DNA of 64,000 nucleotides from Chrysoperla carnea (Eukaryota; Arthropoda; Insecta; Neuroptera; Chrysopidae), in contig NC_058339.1 of the NCBI RefSeq assembly GCF_905475395.1, forward strand, positions 51,345,172 through 51,409,171, read 5' to 3'. A program made the translations under genes and the position numbers. Shown here piece after piece: positions 36,048 through 46,497 of this stretch (positions are counted from its first letter, which is position 1; each line of letters starts with the position of its first letter). The notes under the pieces were generated by a model that ran no database searches, was not told the DNA's origin, and worked only from the letters and a program-made list of their open reading frames with translations.

Positions 36048-37586
36048 TTGTAAGTTTTGAATTTGTTAACGAGAAATTTTGCGTTCTCATAATGTAAATG
36101 GATTTCAGTTGGTATTAAATTCGGTACGCCTCTGGGTCTTCCGAACGGTAAAAAGCAGTTATTCGATGTAAAAAGTGAAATTTTTAATATAAGTATCAAT
36201 AATGCTGGGTAATTTTCGTTATTTCAATCAAGCATTAGCGAAAAGTGTTAAGTGCTTTGTAAATTCGAATTACTAAACTTTAGACGTTCAAAAGGCTAAT
36301 TAAAATGTATGGTGTAATCAAAAAACTCCTTTTTTAGCTGTTCTATCAAAAGGAACTTGTATATAGTTTACTTTATCATTAGTTTGTTATTTATTTTTAT
36401 TAGATGTAAATGTTAAAAGGAAATAAAAAACAATTATTTCTATAAATGTTGTCTTAATTTCATAATTAACTAATGCCCTAATTTATTTTAATTTTATTTT
36501 TTTTTATTCTCCGAGGTAGGATTAGAAATGCGTTTCTATTACATGATACAATCGATACGTCTAATCCAAAATATAGGTCTATTTAAAAACTTACACATAT
36601 TTTTTACATTTATTTAACGCAACCGATTGAGTGAGTATCTTTGCAAATAGGAGTTATGGACTTACAGTTTTTTGAAATATTTTCAATGATGGTCGACTAG
36701 ATAATGCCTGAACTATAGTAGTTAAGAGACAATATAGGGTGTAAAACAAGCATTTTGGTATAAGAAACATGTGTCTGGAAACGCTCTCCTTCCGTTTTTA
36801 GAAAATGAGAACCAAAAACGTTGTTTTTTTTATGAAAAATATTATTGCTTACGTTGTGCCTTATGTTTGACTGTTTATGAGAGATAAAGCAAAACTGTTC
36901 AATAAATATTAAAGAAGGGGTGCCTCTCGGACCATTTATTCAAATACATCGAAAGTGTATCTGTACTATCGGGGCTAAAATGCCTAGGAAACAATGTAAG
37001 GATTTCATATCTTAACTTTTGAAATGATAAAATAAAACTTGAGTTTCAAAATCATGCCATCGTCATCAGTATGATGACGTCATCGTTGATAATGTTTAAT
37101 CATAGAGATATTATAAGAATAAGTTTGTGCGTGCATATGTTTTATGTATCATATGGTGACATCCCCATAAAGGAAATGATACGGTAGCTCGGCTGCGTTC
37201 TGTCTCTTACCTGCGGGCATTGTTACTGTTCTCTCGCGTACTCTATTCTTATTGATAATTAGAAGTTGCAACTCGTCAACTGACGTTAATAATTCGTACT
37301 AATTAAAACAGGAAGTGGATCCGTTTTCAGTAGTTCCAACTTAGACTACCAGATGGCAATGCTTGTACTTACCAACTGGTGATAACATGCTGGCGTGTAT
37401 TTAGGGACAGAAGTAAATTTAAACATTTGATATGAAAAACAATATTATTTTATTGTTTATATAATTTACAAAATGTTTATAATATGTACAATAATTAAAT
37501 AAATATTCACAATATTCCATTTATTTCTATTTAAAAATGTGCTTTTAATACTTTTATTTATACAAAACAACAAAAATTGTTTTTTG
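36048..37586. other. Convergent intergenic region, WDR70 to SLC36
   Basis: About 1.5 kb. 3' UTRs are expected at both ends (AATAAA 36422-36427 on +; on the minus strand AATAAA near 37554-37559). A perfect palindrome GATGACGTCATC lies at 37073-37084, and a less AT-rich block at 37150-37300. No coding exon recognised. Confidence 0.6.
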
Positions 37587-40500
37587 TTATTCATCTTTTT
37601 GATCTTGATATTTTTGCATAATTTGTCCTATACTAGCATAAGTTCCAGTCGCAAATCCAAGTAATCCAACAATTATAATAAATGCATTTTTAAGAATGAT
37701 CCATCGATGGCTGTCTTTTGTTTGTGCTTGGCTAATTATAACTAGTTCTAAAATTGGCGGAAATATTAAAGCCAATGCTGTGCTGCTTACAGCTCCAACC
37801 AATGATATAAATGATTCCAAAAATGGTATAAGTTCAGCCAGCGTAACTACAAACAAAAATTTATTTAACTAGAAATCAAATTTATATGGTTTTATTATTT
37901 TTTAAATATTCCGTCTCATTCCAGAAGTAGGTACTATGGAAGTATGGACCATGTTTTATTTAACCCTTTTTAAATTAATTTTTGAGTTAATAAAATAATT
38001 AAATTTTATGAGCTTTCTCAAGTACAGACGATCCTGATAGTAGGTATAGGCAATTATATTACATCCATTTATAGGTACTATAGGTATGAACTATCAGATC
38101 ATTCATTTGCTATGAGATTTCCCGAGAGATGTGCTATGAGATTTTCTTTACTTACATGTTAGTAAAACACAAATCGTTCTAAAACATAATTCACCAACAA
38201 CAGGCCATTTAAAAGGTCCAAATTTTTCAGTTATAGCTGGCCACATAATAGAAATTGGTATATAAAATTGTAAGGCATATCCCAGAAGAACTCCACATGA
38301 GATTATTATAATCACAATTCGTGCCAGCCTTTAAATGTAATAAAAAAAATTAATTAACACATTTAAGAAAATTTGATTAAGGAAATGGAAATTTGGTAGT
38401 ATTTACTTTACATTTGATTTCCATCTTTCTCAAAGTTTAATGTAACACTTCCTTTGATGTCATCTCCATATTTTAAGTACGACATAAATCCTATGCAAAT
38501 TAGTAAAACAGTTACGATTGACATTCCTATATTTAAAACTCCTAAAGGTGTTCCAAATTTATCAGGTTTTCTCATTTCATTTCGTAGTGGTAAAACCTAT
38601 AATATAAACAACATAAATTATTTATGGTAAAATTTTCTCCGCTTAATTATTTCAGTTGTAAAAAAATTTTCGATTTTCCAGACTTAAAATCATTTTTGTA
38701 CCTTTTGATCTCGTTTTGATGGGAATGTAGTTAAATAATACTTACTAACTTACTAATCCGATTCCTTCAAAAGCAAATATTGATGTTTTTGCATATATAT
38801 GTATATGTATATATGCAAATACAGCATTATATGCATATATGCAAATACACCAATATTTTCCTTTGAAGGAATCGAATTGGTAAGTATAATTTAAGCACAT
38901 TCCCATATCAAAGCGAGATCAAAAGGTATAAAAATGATTTTAAGCCTGAAAAATTAAAAATTTTTGTAAATAATTAAAAATTAAATTTTATTGTCGCTTT
39001 TTATCAGTGAAAATAATTAAAAATTAAATTTTACATTATACCCAGTGGTGGATTTTATTTCGTTATAATTAACTAGGCACACGCCCAGGACATTAACACA
39101 GAGAGGGTATCAGTTATTAAACTTCTGATAAGAAATCATATGTTTGTTTTTATGGAAAAAATAGTATGTTACTAGTCAATCGTCAATTTCGCAACTAAAA
39201 ATTCAAGTTAACAGTATTGCATCCACTAAAGTACCCTTTGATGGGAATGTAGTTAAATAATACTTACTAATCCGATTCCTTCAAAAGCAAATATTGCTGT
39301 ACCAAAATATAATGGCATTAGTGCTGGCGATGCAACATAGTCTCGTTCTCGTGGATGTGGTAATCCAGATGAAGTAAAATAAAATGTGATTATAATACCA
39401 GAAATCATACAACAATTCGCTGCCATTGAAAGTGGTGTTAAATATTTTAAGTTTCGTATTAAGGCACTTAGTAAAATTGGTACTAATGCAATCATCATCC
39501 AATATTTGTTGGATAATTTCACATCAAAATGATTGGCGACCTGTAAAAAGCAAATACTTTTATGTAATACATTATTAACATAACATTTACGTAATAAATA
39601 TTGCATAACTTAAGAAATAAAAATTATAATATTAATTGTTGGCATTTGTGTATTTTTCAAAATATTATGCATTTGTTATTTTTTATTCAATAAAAATATA
39701 TCAAGTTACAAATTAAACTGTTTAAACATCCTGTATATACAAAAATTCATTGAGCTTACAAAAAGGTTTTAAATAAAAAATGTACTATGTAATTATTTGT
39801 TTTTAAAAAAAGGGAAATTTTTGTTTTTGAGCTTTTCTTTATCCTCTTTTTAACTTGTGATTTTGTCCATTCACGAATTTAAAGTAAGTGCGTAAAAAAC
39901 TTCGACATTCTTTTATTAGTTAATATATAACACGATAGAGTATTTAACTGGAAGATTTCAAACATAAAATTTATTCTTCATTCTTTTTCGTTGGAAAAAA
40001 AAGTTCATTTAAATGCTATATATTTAGAGATATTTAGATTTACTTTTACCGATAGAATCAAAAAGTACAATCTCGTTTTTCAACGAATTGATTTTGCTAA
40101 ATTATGATAATTTTGAACAGTAGGAAAAAATGAATCTGTTGTTTAGGCTTAATTTTCTAGTCTTCATATTTTAAGTCAAAACAAAATCGTTAATAAATAC
40201 ATTTTCAATTTCAAGGATAGATCATAAACAAAGAAATGTTACCGTTTCGATTAAATACAATACATTTTTTGTTTTTTGTCTGTGAAGATGACAAAAGGCT
40301 CCATAAACTTGAACGAGAATTTACTTGATCACCGGGAAGTTAAAGTCAAACAGTATTATTAACTTAAGTCCTGCATTTAATAAATCTTACATTGAAGAAA
40401 TTGAACCGTGATATTTAATATTATAAGATTACGATTTATTTGAGAAGAAAATCGATGAAAAAAATGTACGACTAGAACGAGGCAACGAACTTATTGCACT

Positions 40501-43500
40501 ATCTACTGGTATATAAGGGTACTTTTTCTACCCTTGTCTTTCTTCTGTAGTCGATGAGTAAGCTTGATTCTGTATCTTGCTTTGTTCATGCCGCTAATAC
40601 CTATCTTCTCGTAGCTTGTATGCTATATGTACAATTTTTGATTTAAATTAAGACCTGGAAAATCCGTAGGTTTGTATATTTGCGACGTGAGCTAAGCGAT
40701 GACTCTATATGAGCGGAATGATTGATGTTATATACGTATTATACTAGGTGATGTCCGAAATTTCGTTGCAAATTCCTAGCCTTAAGGTTTTATGAAGTAA
40801 TAAGTATTATCCCATTACCCTGCTGTCTCGTAAATCCCTGTTACAACCGCTAAGAGCAAAGAGACCTGCCTATGTATTGAGGAAAAGCGTAAACCGTTCA
40901 GATTTGCGGCTTACTTTACATGATTTTGAGCTTGACTCCTTTTCAAGTTTCCAGGCCTGTCTTAAATGTTTATGGTCTTCATAAATTTTACTGGCTAAAT
41001 ATATATTTATGAATGAATAATGAAACACCAAATTTTTCAAAAATAATATATTTTGAACATTTTTTCTGTATAAGTACCTGTTCTACATTATCTGATATAA
41101 AAACAAAATAAACACAACAGAATCCCAGCTGCGTTATACATAAAAATAAATTGCATAAACGCCTCATGGTTGGCGCAAATCGTCGCATTGATTGTGGTCC
41201 TGTTGAGAATGTTAATTCAACTGTTTCTGCATAGTCTGGTGCTAAATCACATTGGGTTCTACGCATCATTTCTTGTGATGCTCTTAACTGTAATCAAATA
41301 AAAACCAAAATTAATATATTTTATTGAAAAACAAATATGTAGATATATAAATAGTGGATCCCATTTAAATTGATTAACAGGATACTTTGCGAGGTTTTTA
41401 AGAAGGAAATAGTTAATTTATAATAAAGATGCTTGAAAAAAAAAAATTGCTGCCTTGTTTTAAATTGATAAATTGATTTGAAAATACGTGTTTTTTTCAT
41501 AAAATAGTAAATTATTAATTTAAGCATAATCCTAGTTTATTCAATTTGTAGGTGGGTGCTAGTTAGTTTCATGATTTTTTTCTTTAATTAAAGCTAGTAG
41601 TTACAAATAAGATTAATAATATAACAGGATTTTTTTAATTTATTTAACAGGAATATTATTTATGGCAATGAATTTAAATATATCTTTAATAAGTTTAGAT
41701 GAAAAAGTTCTTGTCTTTCAGTTAATTCTTCATAAAATTTTTTTTTCCATCATAATATTCAGCAAAAATTTTGGGAGCAACAGAAACAATGCGTTCAGAA
41801 AATAGAACCAGTTGATCTGTTCCGCTGTCTGATGTGGAGAAATACCACAGCATTATAAACGACTTAGAGATGGCGGAAAATTTTAGCAACCGAATAAATA
41901 AAGCGGAAGGTGTAGGTATATGCCATATAATTTTGATATATTAATCAACATAGAGATTCCAAATAAGTATAAATGTGACAAAAAAATGTTAATTTTTCGA
42001 AGACCACTATAAGTGTTTCCAACGAGAAGTGGTAACATGCGAAAAACCCATTGACATCAACGTTACCAGATTTGAAATCTTAAATTTAAAGTCCTGCACG
42101 GGACACACACAGTCTCGACTTTCTGCTTGTTTTTGAAAGCATTAAAAATTTTTGTTTCAGACCACTAAGTGTATTCAGCGCCGGACTAAAGGTAGAGCAA
42201 ATGGAGCGGGGTTTCAGGTTGCAAGGGGCGCCAAGATGCCAAATGTGAAAAACATTTTCAAGTGTTGATTATTGAAATAGTTAAGTTAATTTTTGAAAAA
42301 AAAGGCGCCGAAAGACGATCTTGATTTGGGTGTAGAGCCAGCGCTAAGTGTATTGAAAAAAATAAAATAGGTAGTCGAAATTCAGACAAAATTTAAAAAT
42401 TATAATACGTGTATTACTTAGCCCTTAAGTTCTTATATAATCTTAGTTTTTTACAATGTCCCGCTTTTTCACTGAAAACTGAATAAATTCTGTTTTTTTT
42501 TTCTTATTTAGAGGTTTTCAGGGGTCGATTTTCGCGAAAATGTTTAGTGTGCAAATAATTAAATATTGTCTAATATTATTTATGTTAATTATTGAAAGTT
42601 TATAACGGTCTTTCGAAAAATATTCTGGAAACACTGCTGCCTAATGGTTTTTAGTGGTTTTCTATCGTCTGTTTAGTGGGATTGAAAATTGAAAGTAGGC
42701 AAAACTGCATATAGATTATATTCAGCAAACATATCAGTATCTTATGATAAGCAAAACTCTCATTTGAAAGTACTCTTAAAAAGAAATCCAGCTTTATATT
42801 TCCACCATTTAAATTAATTTTTTATAGGAAGGCTCAATATGACTATCTTTGCCTTATTGAAATTAGATTTTAACAGATTTAGCGACAAATTTAGGTAACT
42901 AGCTATTTTTCAACTTACAAAAAATTGATCTAATTTTTAAGAATACTAAAATTGAATTTGGAGTAAAATTAAAATAAAAAAACTTACTAAAAGATGTTGA
43001 CTATGTACACAAACAACACCTAAAAATAATGTAACGATTGGAGCAAATATTAAACCTGCATTTTTAAATGCATCACCCATTGCAAACATTCCAGATCCAA
43101 CATTGCCTTTAAATAAATGCATTAACGTTTCTAAAAAGCTAAAATAAAAAAAATAAAAAAACAAAAAAATAAAATTCATGCTTTCTAATTTTAACGAATG
43201 AGTATTTATTTTTTATTGTGAACTTACGATGTTGGATGTTCAATTTCTAAACCATGTGCTCCGGCTTCTAAACCATGACTCTTTTTTTCTGGTAATGTAA
43301 TAGCAACAATCGGATCTTTAGATTGAAATCCCTGATATGTATCACTATTTCTGTAAATTCAAAAAGAAATGGAATATTAGGTATCAATCCAAAAACTAAT
43401 TATTCTAAGACGGCGAAATTTCGAATATTTCTTCCCTTATTGAACTTAGGAAGGGATGAAGTACGTCTTGCACCTGAGGGCCGCTAACGCTGGATACTTG

Positions 43501-43783
43501 ATAGTAAAGCTATCGAATTTCTGTTTGTAAAATTAATGTACAAAAATTTCAGCTTGATATCTTTTTTCGTTTTTGAGTTATCGTGTTTACAGACGGACGG
43601 ACAGGCAGAGGGTCCAGTCATCACTTTCTTCATCCGACATTTTGCTTCCAAGCACTTGTAAGCCCATTTAGTGACTATTAAATTATTATCACAGCTTAGT
43701 ACTTACTGTTTTCCATCAACATGGTAACTTGTTTTACTGTCTTTTTTATGTTTACCCGATTGCTTTTCCTTTTTTTGATCCAT
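37587..43783 (-). CDS. Proton-coupled amino acid transporter (SLC36/PAT, pathetic-like)
   Basis: Coding exons in transcript order: 43707-43783, 43228-43350, 42988-43138, 41078-41287, 39268-39540, 38412-38596, 38156-38328, 37587-37846. Total 1452 nt, 483 aa, all junctions in frame. The start ATG is 43781-43783 (MDQKKEKQSGKHKKD). An acceptor just upstream (TTACAG, then ACT) implies an upstream 5' UTR exon that I cannot locate. After a hydrophilic N-terminus come FLETLMHLFKGNVGSGMFAM and GDAFKNAG (TM1 with the family's GNVGSG substrate motif), then VCVHSQHLL, ITQLGFCCVYFVFISDN, AIFAFEGIGLVLPLRNEM, YALQFYIPISIMWPAI, and FISLVGAVSSTALALIFPP. Eleven hydrophobic segments are expected. The family exports or senses amino acids at lysosome or plasma membrane; fly pathetic supports TOR-dependent growth. 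Which PAT paralogue this is cannot be decided. Confidence 0.95.
38661..38968. repeat. Palindromic duplication carrying an SLC36 exon end
   Basis: The left arm (about 38661-38787) and right arm (about 38848-38968) are inverted copies, with a TATATGCA-rich centre. The left arm contains a near-identical copy of 39239-39297, that is, the last 30 nt of the exon (AAAGCAAATATTG to the FEGIGL codons), its splice donor, and 29 nt of intron. It differs mainly by an extra 8 bp that doubles ACTTACTA. The right arm is more diverged. Confidence 0.85.
39541..41077 (-). other. Long SLC36 intron
   Basis: 1.5-kb intron between the exons at 39268-39540 and 41078-41287. Bases 40480-40980 are visibly richer in G and C than their surroundings. 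They contain no long frame and no protein that I recognise; an old inserted element is the likeliest explanation. Confidence 0.5.
42176..42346. mobile_element. hAT-like MITE in SLC36 intron with perfect 8-bp target duplication
   Basis: The 171-bp element is flanked by the direct repeat AGTGTATT (42168-42175 and 42347-42354). Its ends are CAGCGCCGGACT and, inverted, TAGCGCTGGCTCT, which are imperfect terminal repeats. An 8-bp duplication with a CAG-type end fits the hAT superfamily. No coding capacity. Confidence 0.82.
43537..43612 (-). repeat. Fragment of the dispersed repeat (copy 5)
   Basis: Short fragment containing TTTTTTCGTTTTTGAGTTAT, then CGTGTTTACAGACGGACGG. It matches the central block of 16008-16597 in inverted orientation and lies in an SLC36 intron. 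Confidence 0.7.
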
Positions 43784-43786
43784 AGT

Positions 43787-44313
43787 CTGTAACAAAAAAA
43801 TTCATCTGTTTAATTTTTACGAAACATGAAAAATATGAACACAAAAATTAAAAATAAATCTTAAAATTAATAAAAATATCATTTCAACACATCTATATGT
43901 TTCTACATTCAAAATCATAATAAATTGATCCAGTTTGGATTTGAATTATTCTCAAAGACCAAAATATTTCTCGTTAACATAATTCTACCTAGTAATCGTT
44001 GTATTTGTGTAAAATTGCTATTCCTATATTGATTTTTGATGTCTATTTTCATCCCTTTTTTTGAAATGTAATTTCTAAACATTTTTCCGTTTCATTTGTT
44101 TTTCATAAAATGGACACCGCTGTATTTTAAACGAAAAAGTGATTGGTAAAGATACGCATATAAGAATTGGCTGTTTATATTGACGTCTAATCAATCAAAA
44201 CCTAACACTTAAAACTATCAAAATTAAACAATAAAACATTAAGTACCTGTTATTAATTTGTTTAATAAAAATCTAAATGATCTATTTTATTGAATTAATG
44301 TGTATGTATGTTG
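43787..44313. other. Upstream region of SLC36 gene
   Basis: It starts at the acceptor of a 5' UTR intron; the first non-coding exon and promoter should be here or further upstream. AT-rich, and nothing else identified. Confidence 0.5.
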
Positions 44314-44726
44314 CAGTGGCGTAGCTCGCGTTGGAGGGGCCCTGAATCAAGATTAGTTGGGGAATCCAAAAGAAGGATAAATATTTCTCATAAGAGAAAC
44401 AAAAATGCTTTCATTAAATTAAAGTAAATATTCATTGATTATAAATTATCACTTCCTCCCAGAAATTGAGCTATAGCCAAACAATTATAATTATATATAC
44501 ACTTTTTTTGCCTTTTTTCGGTAAATTGATTTATTAAATCATCTATAGCTGAAGACGATTTCAGTTTTTCTAAAATTTCTGCCTCTATAGACAATAGTGA
44601 CAAGTCTGAGGGCCGTTTCTGTCTCATCGAAATCCTTGGGTAATTTATTTACACACGTTGGGGGCCTCTGTAACCCGGGGGCCCCGTATCATTGATACGA
44701 TTGATACGGCGGTAGCTACGCCCCTG
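44314..44726 (-). mobile_element. hAT transposon fragment (ZMYM1-like transposase end)
   Basis: The ends CAGTGGCGTAGCTCGC (44314) and, inverted, CAGGGGCGTAGCTACC (ending 44726) are typical hAT terminal repeats. The flanks GTATGTTG and GATGTTG could be an 8-bp duplication with a one-base change in length. On the minus strand, 44439-44627 encodes RPSDLSLLSIEAEILEKL, then AIDDLINQFTEKRQKK. This is the C-terminal end of hAT dimerisation domains (LSxLSIExEI..K....IDxF..KK..K). The element is an internally deleted remnant. Confidence 0.78.
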
Positions 44727-46250
44727 GATGTTGACTGTTTAAAAAAACTATATGCCAAAACCATATAAAAAATTGCTACATGTTTAGTGCATTCTATTAA
44801 AATTGCCACATTCTATTAATCTAATTGATAATCTGCCAAAATTTTTTAGCATAATTTCAATTTGATACCAAATTTATTTTAACTATTATTCAAAACAGAA
44901 GAGAACAAAAAAAAAAAAAAAAGATTTCAGCGTCGGATTAAGTTTCTAGCAAATTTCCAAAGTATGAGAGTTCACTGTTACAATCGACTGTTAAAGTCGC
45001 TATGTAAACTACTGGACTTGTTTTTTTTTTCGGTTTTTAAAAATTATAAATTTTAAAATTTGTAAATCATAAATTTTATTTTGTAAATCATAAATTTTAT
45101 TTTGTAAATAAAATAAATCTATTGTTTGCATATGATAAAAATAAATAAAATTATACAATTTTTAAACAAAGATATTTTTAAAAGTTAACCTTAATTGCAT
45201 GATTGAATTATGAGCACAAGGAAGTGTTTACGATTATTAAATTTATGATAGAAAAGCGGAATTAATGACATAATTATGTGTAGGGGCGAATTTAGGGGAC
45301 TGTAGACAAAAAATAAATTCAATACTTGGAATCTTGGAACTCTTCTAAAGTACCATTTCTATAGCGTAGTTTTGTTTTTGTCTAAAATACTAAATATATT
45401 GTCAAATTTTTTCTTACTATATGTACAAGTGGTCCAAGTGTTAAAAGCAAGACTTCAAGAAACAGTAGATAACATAATGACAATTTCTTAAACCCTTCTA
45501 AAGTCGGGAAAGCGCGCTTTTTTAGATACAGAATGGAATTGGATTGGAAGAAAAGAATATTTTTGTGAATATTGCGAATACACCTACTTAGAAAAATTGG
45601 AAATTTGAATGAGGTAAATAGCTTTTATGAAATATAAAGCCTATGGTCAAAACGACGAAAACCAGCAGATATGGATGTGGCATCACTCCGTTTCGAGAAA
45701 ATAATCTCTATCATCACAGACTTTCTGATTATAGAAGAACGTTATGTAATGCCCCATGCTTGGGGCACTCAAATCCAATTTTTCAAAGCAGCTGTTTGGG
45801 CAATATTCACAATATCTAATATCCTTTTTTCTTTAATTCCAACACCCAGCGCCTAGGAAAAAAGCCTTCTCGACTATAAGAGTATATGAAAACTATGCAA
45901 TTTCTCATAAAAATAGAGGAAATTATTTTTTTGATTTTTTGAGAAAATAGTAACAAAATTAATTAGCGCAAATTTGTATAAAATAATTCTGTTATTTTAA
46001 AGATTTCCAAGATTTCCATGTGAGATATTCGTCAGGAATCATCCAAAATAATAAATATGTATTCAAATTCAGTTTATTTAACTATTTGCGTTTGTCTGTT
46101 TATATTTTATTGTAGACATATATTGCCTTGCGCTTCCACCAAAAAAAATAATAAACTTTAATATCTGAAGATAAAGAGATTCCTATTTAGTGTGGAATTT
46201 AAAAAAAATTGAATTTGTGAACCTATGAGAATATATTTTTTATATATGGA
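44727..46250. other. Non-coding AT-rich sequence
   Basis: No gene supported. The frame 45671-45856 (61 codons) has no recognisable family. A run of A at 44908 and a TTGTAAATCATAAATTTTAT repeat near 45060-45115 are low-complexity features. Confidence 0.5.
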
Positions 46251-46497
46251 TCAGAGTGCCAAGTGGGCCACTTTTGGTAAGCAGAACTGTGCGCTGTGGG
46301 ATGAACCAAACGTAGAGTTAAAGCGCCAAAATTGATGCTTATGGAATACCATGAAAGGTGTTGGTTGCTTAAGACAGCAGGACGGTGGCCATGGAAGTTG
46401 GAATCCGCAAAGGAGTGCGTAACAACTCACCTGCCGAAGCAACTAACCCTGAAAATGAATGGCGCTGCAGCGTCATATTTATACTCTACCGTTAGTT
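46251..46497 (+). pseudogene. 28S rRNA gene fragment
   Basis: Strong match to a universally conserved part of large-subunit rRNA, in order: AGAGTGCCAAGTGGGCCACT, TTTGGTAAGCAGAACTG, GGGATGAACCAAACGTAGAG, AAAGGTGTTGGTTGCTTAAG, ACAGCAGGACGGTGGCCATG, GGAATCCGCAAAGGAGTGCG, TAACAACTCACCTGCCGAAG, CAACTAACCCTGAAAATG. About 250 nt only, with small lesions (an extra T in AACTG-T-GCGCTG, AAGTTGG for AAGTCGG, an extra A/C near GGCGCTGCAGCG). It sits alone without 18S or 5.8S, so it is a dispersed fragment, not part of an rDNA unit. The protein frames that overlap it on both strands are artefacts. Confidence 0.92.

Noticed and set aside
37073-37084. Promoter CRE for a flanking gene
   Set aside because: Both neighbouring genes end, not start, toward this site.
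45671-45856. 61-codon frame
   Set aside because: Short, no recognisable homology and no neighbours to support it.
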